Of a DNA stretch of 64,000 nucleotides, positions 58,901 through 64,000 are shown piece after piece (position 1 is the first letter of the stretch; every line of letters begins with the position of its first letter). The notes beneath the pieces were generated by a model that had not been told where the DNA came from, made no database searches, and saw nothing but the letters and a program-made list of their open reading frames with translations. Source of the DNA: Xiphias gladius (Eukaryota; Chordata; Actinopteri; Istiophoriformes; Xiphiidae); the NCBI RefSeq assembly GCF_016859285.1, contig NC_053416.1, forward strand, positions 17,883,423-17,947,422. The letters are read 5' to 3'. A program made the position numbers and the translations under genes.

Positions 58901-61900
58901 TTTTTTTCATTTGCAATAACTGCTGTAGCCAGACTGCTATGTCTAGTTTTTGTTCTATACACTTGTTGTGGAGCTGTGCTGAGCTGTGGTGGCTCTGCTT
59001 TGTAATGGAAGGGTTTTGACTTATGTATGAAGGCTACATTAAACTAACATCTGCAACTTAAAGCAAGTGCAGGCCATTTCATAATGACTGTAATGCTCAA
59101 ACACATTCTTAAGATTGAATAATCTTGCATCTGAATTAATAATAGAATTACTTAATTTTAATTAAATGTTGCTGTTGCTGTGTTGAGTCTGTTGGGTCAC
59201 TCTCTGACCTAACATGTACACAGGAGGCCAGTTAATCCTCATTAAACTAGAGGCGCTTCATTCCATCCTCAACATCTGCCTCTCTCTTTCCCACTCACAC
59301 AACTGTCCTTCAGATACTTAAATTATTATTAATTAAGCGACACGGTTTGAAATTAAGTTACTTTTATCAGTTAATGGTCAAAACATAAAGTTGATGTGGT
59401 CCACCCACTGGACTGAGGCAGATCTGTGGTCTGTCCCCAAGCCTGAAACAGTGAGAATTAAGCCGGGATTGAATGGCTGGTGTAGGACCAATTTCATTAC
59501 AGAGTTGCGAGCGAGAGGAACGACGACAGAGGGGGATACAGGAGGAGGGAGAACAAGGACCCCCTGGAGACCGAGCCACAGGGTCAGGAGATTACAAGCC
59601 ATCATGGTCTAGGCCTATTTCATGAACAGTGTAAGAAGATCATAGTGATAATGTTACATTAGACAGAAGGCAGGGCTGCTTCTCTTATCAATAAATTTGT
59701 AATTTCCCTTTGTCATGCATGGTTAACCCCTTTAATGGTTTCTCAGAAAATAAAGACATCACGGTTTCAAAAACTAAAAGAAGTTAAGATTACATGATAC
59801 AAATTAGACAAACAAGGGGGGGGGGGCAGTGAATATTGGGAACTTTTACTTGATAAATGGCTAATAATGCAATGAAATCAAAATGGCTGCATACTAATTA
59901 TCCTGGTGATTAATTAATCAGTTGACTAACTTGTTTCAGCACTTTCAAAAACATTAAAATTTAAAAATATATATATATCACCTGTTACGCTGTACCACTG
60001 TGTCACTGTTGCATTTTATTTATTTTTTTTAAATGTTTCTTTTTATTTTATTCAATGCACAGAGCTCAGATGAACCGTCTCTGAAAAGAGTGTCAATCAA
60101 CCCAATAAGCCAATGATGTAATGGTTCCTACTTGGAATCATTAAAGACTTTTGAAGCAGCTGTTTGGTCCCATCCCAGGCATTCCTGTCTACATAGGGAG
60201 CAGGAAAACCTAAATAGCATTTTCTATGACACATCCCCCATTTTAAGCATCAACACCTGAGGCCAGCATTGGGTAGCAGCTGAGTGCCCTGACCCTGTGC
60301 CTCTGCTGGATGGCCCCCAGCGTGGCGCTCACTCGCTCTGTCGGCAGGCTCAGTGCCGCATCTGCCTCCCCACACAGCCAGGCTAACAGGAATCCATAAC
60401 AAATTGTCAAGGGGAAGCTGCTTCACAGGGGGCAATTATAGAGGGGGCGTGTTTCTTTCTTCTTCTTTTTCAATCCAATTGTTCTTTGAATCATTGGAAT
60501 CCGAGGTGAAACTAATGAATGGCTCAGTAAGATTTCAGTGAGCATCCCATCTGTGGCAGGGAAAAGACCCAAGCTAAATCATTAAATATATACAGAGTCA
60601 GGCTCCAGGCCCCGGACCAAGCCGGAGGCACTACAGCGAAAGAAGCATCAGACGTAAGATGTGACAAAGCAAAGTGTTTTAAGTGTTTTTCTCTATCATC
60701 CAGAGGGGATGTTGTGCTAACCACAAATATGACACCACTCAAGGGAGACTGGATGTGCACATGTGCATACAGGGTCAAGCATGCAGGCAGGGTGGCTTTC
60801 CCCCCGGCAAAGAGGGTGTTGGGTTTACAGTCTGCCCCCTCAGTCCACGCTGATGATGCACAGTGAAGCATCTCTCTTTCACCCTGGTTTTGTTTGCAGG
60901 CGGCAGTTGAAAGCACCAAACAAAGGGACAGGCTGGGATGGTTCAGCATCCTGTTCTTTCTTCAGTGATAAAGGAGGTGTCTCTTTTCTTTCAGGAATAA
61001 TTAGGAGGACATGCTGCTCCATTGCTTTGTAAATTTGTGATAAACACTCCTCTGAAATAAAAATGAGAAGGTCTGGAGAGAGGATAGATAGCTTTGAGCC
61101 GTGGATCTTTTACTGTCAAACTCATTATTATCTTGTATATAGTGTGCAATCTTACAGAAAGATCAGCATCATGATTTTGTTCCTTATTAGGCCCTTTAAG
61201 GCTGTTTTCCCATGTTCCAGTGAGAGAGCCTTTTGTTGTTTTTGGAAGTGGGAGGTGCAGAACACTTAATTAGTCCTGTTTTAAATAGAAGTAGTTGTTT
61301 GACCATGTTTGCCTGGTGTCAGCTGGTGGCAATGTAACATCAAAATTGCAGGACTTCTGCTTTATCAAGGCTTCCATATCATTACGGCTCTTTACACAAT
61401 GCAGGACACACAAGGAAGTGCTCGATGTTTCATCCTCAAAGAAGCCTTTGATCTAATGCTCTGAACCTACAGTATAGTGCATACAAATAAGTGCAAACAA
61501 GAAATGTGTCTGTTAAAGAGACTGGAGACCTGACTTGGGTGTTATCTTGGCCATTTCTCGGTGCCTGTTGAGATAAGTGGGTATTGAAAATGGATGGATG
61601 GACAGTAGATAAAGCCACGCAATCAAACAAGTAAAAGTAGAGTTACAGTACGTACAGTGTAAGCATCATTCGGAGAAAGAGGAAACGCTATGGTGAAATG
61701 CCAAGTTTAGCATACCTACATGTATTGGCTGACTACAGAAATAGCCTAATTAACAAGCCTTAGAGACCACAGCTTAAAAAGGCCACCAGACCTTAAAGCA
61801 CCTGGGACACATTGAGCTGGATTAAGTTGTACACTGTGGGAGGATTCCAGCAAAGAAAGCTACAGTCAATGATTCCCAGCTCTGCACTAATAGTACAATC

Positions 61901-63090
61901 CCCATTCATGAAACATAATCAACAGAATGCCACTGCAGGTAAAACCACTCTCAGCATTATTCCGACCGCAAACACTAAACTTCGGTGTCGCCATTAAGAT
62001 GATGTCCCCAGTGAAAAGATCAAAAATAATCTGAATTCCTGGGAATGGTTTACCTTGCTAGAACGTCCTGAATTGATACCTTCCCCATCAGCCAATGAAG
62101 TCTTTAGATTAGGATTAAGTCCCTCACTGATTTAAACAAACTGGGAGGGGCCGGGTTGGAGGTGATACAAATAGCATTTGGCCTTGGGCTTTACCCAGAT
62201 TAAAACGCCCCAATGTCATTAGAACCGAGCCATATGCGCCCCATCGCTTCATGAATGTTTGAAGTAGCTGCAGGCTGGCTGTATGGGAAGAAAAGAGGAC
62301 AGAGCATAGCGATGGTACTGTGTCAGATAGAGGCTGGGACTGGATCTCCCATCAAAATCTCGGGGAAAAAGCCTGAAAATGAACATCATGTTGAACGCTC
62401 AGGGATATGGGGATACGAACCAATTTCTACTTAACCCCCCCCCCCCCCCCCCATTAGACAGAGTCCTCTCTGCAGCAGAATCCACGTTAAGGCTGGTTTA
62501 AGCACTCGTCCACCGAGAGGAGCTGGCGAGGTGCACTTGGCAACACCAGCGGAACCTGTTTCGGCAATGCTGCAGTCATCTGGCGAACTCAAATGTAAAA
62601 TAACACCACATTCCTCCACCCTCATGTCGAGCGCATTGCGCAGGGGAAAGCAGTGGGATAAATTATTAAATAAATAAAGACTCTAAGCAGGAGGATTTTT
62701 TTTTCTTTCTTTCTTCTTCTTCCCCCCCGCCGGCTTCCACGGGAGCGGTGCCGCATTCAGATTTCAGCACCAGCCTGTGGTGGACAACGACGGCCATCTC
62801 ATCACCTGAACACTGAGGAGAAATAATCCAACCCGAACAACTTCGGGCGGGGTAAAATGCACATCACAGTTATACACAGTCATTTCTGAAAGAGCCCTCT
62901 GCGGAACCTTTAGGAAAGGTTTCAGAGACCATGACAGAGACCTGTTACAGAGCCGAGGGGACCATGTTTGCTGCATTGCTGTACCTGGACAGTACTTACC
63001 CCAGCTGCTCGCCGTCCTGCCCAGAAACTCCCTCGTCCTCGGGTTCCATATAAACTCCTTCCACTCGCTTTTGTCTCCATCCTTTGCCAT
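55913..63090 (-). CDS. atp1b2: Na,K-ATPase beta-2 subunit, complete (7 exons, 285 aa)
   Basis: Regulatory beta subunit that escorts and stabilises the sodium pump alpha subunit at the plasma membrane; in mammals beta-2 (AMOG) is neural and glial. Exons: 63090-63000, 57976-57848, 57751-57644, 57436-57231, 56960-56901, 56354-56259, 56080-55913, all in frame. Type II topology: short cytosolic N-terminus ([18 protein letters not shown]), one membrane span about 33-55, and a large extracellular domain. Six extracellular cysteines fit the three family disulfides: C123-C145, C155-C171 and C195-C255. There are five N-glycosylation sequons (N112, N148, N214, N232, N244). The conserved YYPYYGKK and [10 protein letters not shown] and the ending [14 protein letters not shown] match beta-2 better than beta-1. 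Human ATP1B2 has 290 residues. Intron 1 is 5 kb. Teleosts can have two beta-2 genes; which one this is cannot be told. Confidence 0.95.
57977..62999 (-). other. atp1b2: atp1b2 intron 1
   Basis: A 5-kb intron without recognisable coding sequence. The half nearest the promoter (about 60100-62660) has a more balanced base composition and fewer simple repeats than the remaining intron, and contains TAATTA-like and CAGCTG-like words, suggesting regulatory content. A run of 18 C residues lies at 62435-62452 and a G run at about 59817-59826. Confidence 0.6.
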
Positions 63091-63680
63091 TTTGTCATAA
63101 AAGTTGGGACCTCTAATAGATGCGCCCTAATGCAATACGCGCCGGGTCGAAACCACCAACCAGACAGCACAGAGAGAGAGAGAGAGCGAGGGAGAGCGAG
63201 AGAGCCCTGCTGTAGCTACCACCGTCAAGAAGAGGGACAATTAAAGAGGTCTACTTCAAAACTCAAGACGCTCAAATGGAAGGACGAACACCACTGCAGT
63301 CTACCTAAAGACAGGAAAAAAAAAACGGGTAGAGGTAGCGGTCCTACACTCAGCACAGACCTAGCAACTGCCCTCCCCCCCAGCTCTTGTCTGCATGCCG
63401 CAGAGTTTTGATGAGTGGTGCAGAAATGTAGTGATACTGCGGTAAAGCACTCCCTCCTCCTCTCCCGACACGCACCCCCACCCTCTCCGAAACCCCCCAC
63501 CCCCCCAACCTCATCCTCTATCCCCGGCAGAGCGGCTCCCTCCTCCCTCTCCCCCCCCCCCCCTCCTGGCCAATCACCTGCACCGCATCCTCCCCCCTCA
63601 CAGGCCCGGACGCGTGAGAGACAACCCATAAAGCAAATCGTGTGGTGGCTGAGGGGATCGTTTCAATAGGCTCCGAGGCC
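63091..63680 (-). promoter_or_regulatory. atp1b2: Candidate atp1b2 promoter and 5' UTR
   Basis: Begins directly upstream of the initiator ATG (63090-63088). It contains a GA tract at 63169-63206, then a strongly C-rich stretch (63471-63565) and several CG dinucleotides around 63590-63615. No TATA box is obvious. Composition contrasts sharply with the AT-rich DNA to the right. Confidence 0.5.
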
Positions 63681-64000
63681 CCTGCCGTCACGTCCCCATT
63701 GAAAAATCAACAAAAATATCCCTCTTTTATTGCCAAAGGACTCTAAAGTGTCTGTGTTACTCACTGATGAATTTCTAGCCCCCTTATTGTACTTAATTAT
63801 CTATCTTGAAATCAGCATCGTGCTCCTATTATAATCATAGGGGCGGTAGCATTCATCTCATATTTCCTAATTCAAATCATTGGTTAAGTATGCCGTGGGC
63901 CAGATGTCATAGAAGCCTTCTGATAGAAGGGTTTGGTTGTTTTTTTTAGCACAATACATGAGAAATAATGTCTTTAGGTAATCATTTAGAGAATTATATC
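63681..64000. other. Upstream flank of atp1b2
   Basis: AT-rich DNA to the window edge; no feature recognised. Confidence 0.6.

Noticed and set aside
60524-60949. A 141-codon minus-strand open frame in atp1b2 intron 1
   Set aside because: No family resemblance, and it lies within an intron of a well-supported gene; likely chance.
62968-63411. A 147-codon plus-strand open frame over the atp1b2 start region
   Set aside because: It runs antisense to atp1b2 exon 1 and its GA-rich 5' UTR and encodes low-complexity sequence.

Overview
This is vertebrate genomic DNA, almost certainly from a ray-finned (teleost) fish. Evidence: multi-exon genes with GT-AG introns, long CA/GT microsatellites, a Tc1-type transposon, small MITE-like elements, and vertebrate protein families whose exon phases all fit together. 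There are no bacterial features. The species cannot be named from the sequence.

Five protein-coding genes were reassembled exon by exon. From left to right: (1) mink1, minus strand, 9552 down to 3247 and continuing off the left edge: the first seven coding exons of a GCK-family kinase. (2) pld2, minus strand, 26197-14599: a complete phospholipase D2, 23 coding exons, 957 residues. (3) chrne, minus strand, 42640-34879: a complete muscle-type nicotinic acetylcholine receptor epsilon subunit, 12 exons, 518 residues. (4) gltpd2, plus strand, 46466-50144: a complete glycolipid-transfer-domain protein, 4 exons, 302 residues. (5) atp1b2, minus strand, 63090-55913: a complete Na,K-ATPase beta-2 subunit, 7 exons, 285 residues. 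Every coding exon joined in frame with its neighbours, which is the strongest internal support for the models. The gene set matches human 17p13 (PLD2, MINK1, CHRNE, GLTPD2, with ATP1B2 farther along), but the local order differs.

The rest is intron, intergenic DNA and repeats. Candidate promoters lie near 9.6-10.8 kb (mink1), 30.9-31.5 kb (inferred non-coding first exon of pld2), 42.8 kb (chrne) and 63.1-63.7 kb (atp1b2). Repeats include a 1.27-kb Tc1 element with a decayed transposase, a 488-bp element flanked by TTA with an internal tandem duplication, and several dinucleotide microsatellites.

The most interesting part is the chrne locus. A second copy of the exon encoding transmembrane helix M1, with exactly the same length, still open and with both splice sites, lies 1.2 kb beyond the chrne stop codon. 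Separately, the block just upstream of chrne, including a CAGCTG E-box, is repeated inside chrne intron 1, and similarity extends more than 1 kb further. Together these look like debris of at least two local duplications of a receptor subunit gene. A tandem pair of hairpins, one with a perfect 16-bp stem, lies between chrne and gltpd2. Nothing resembling a wholly new multi-gene system was seen.
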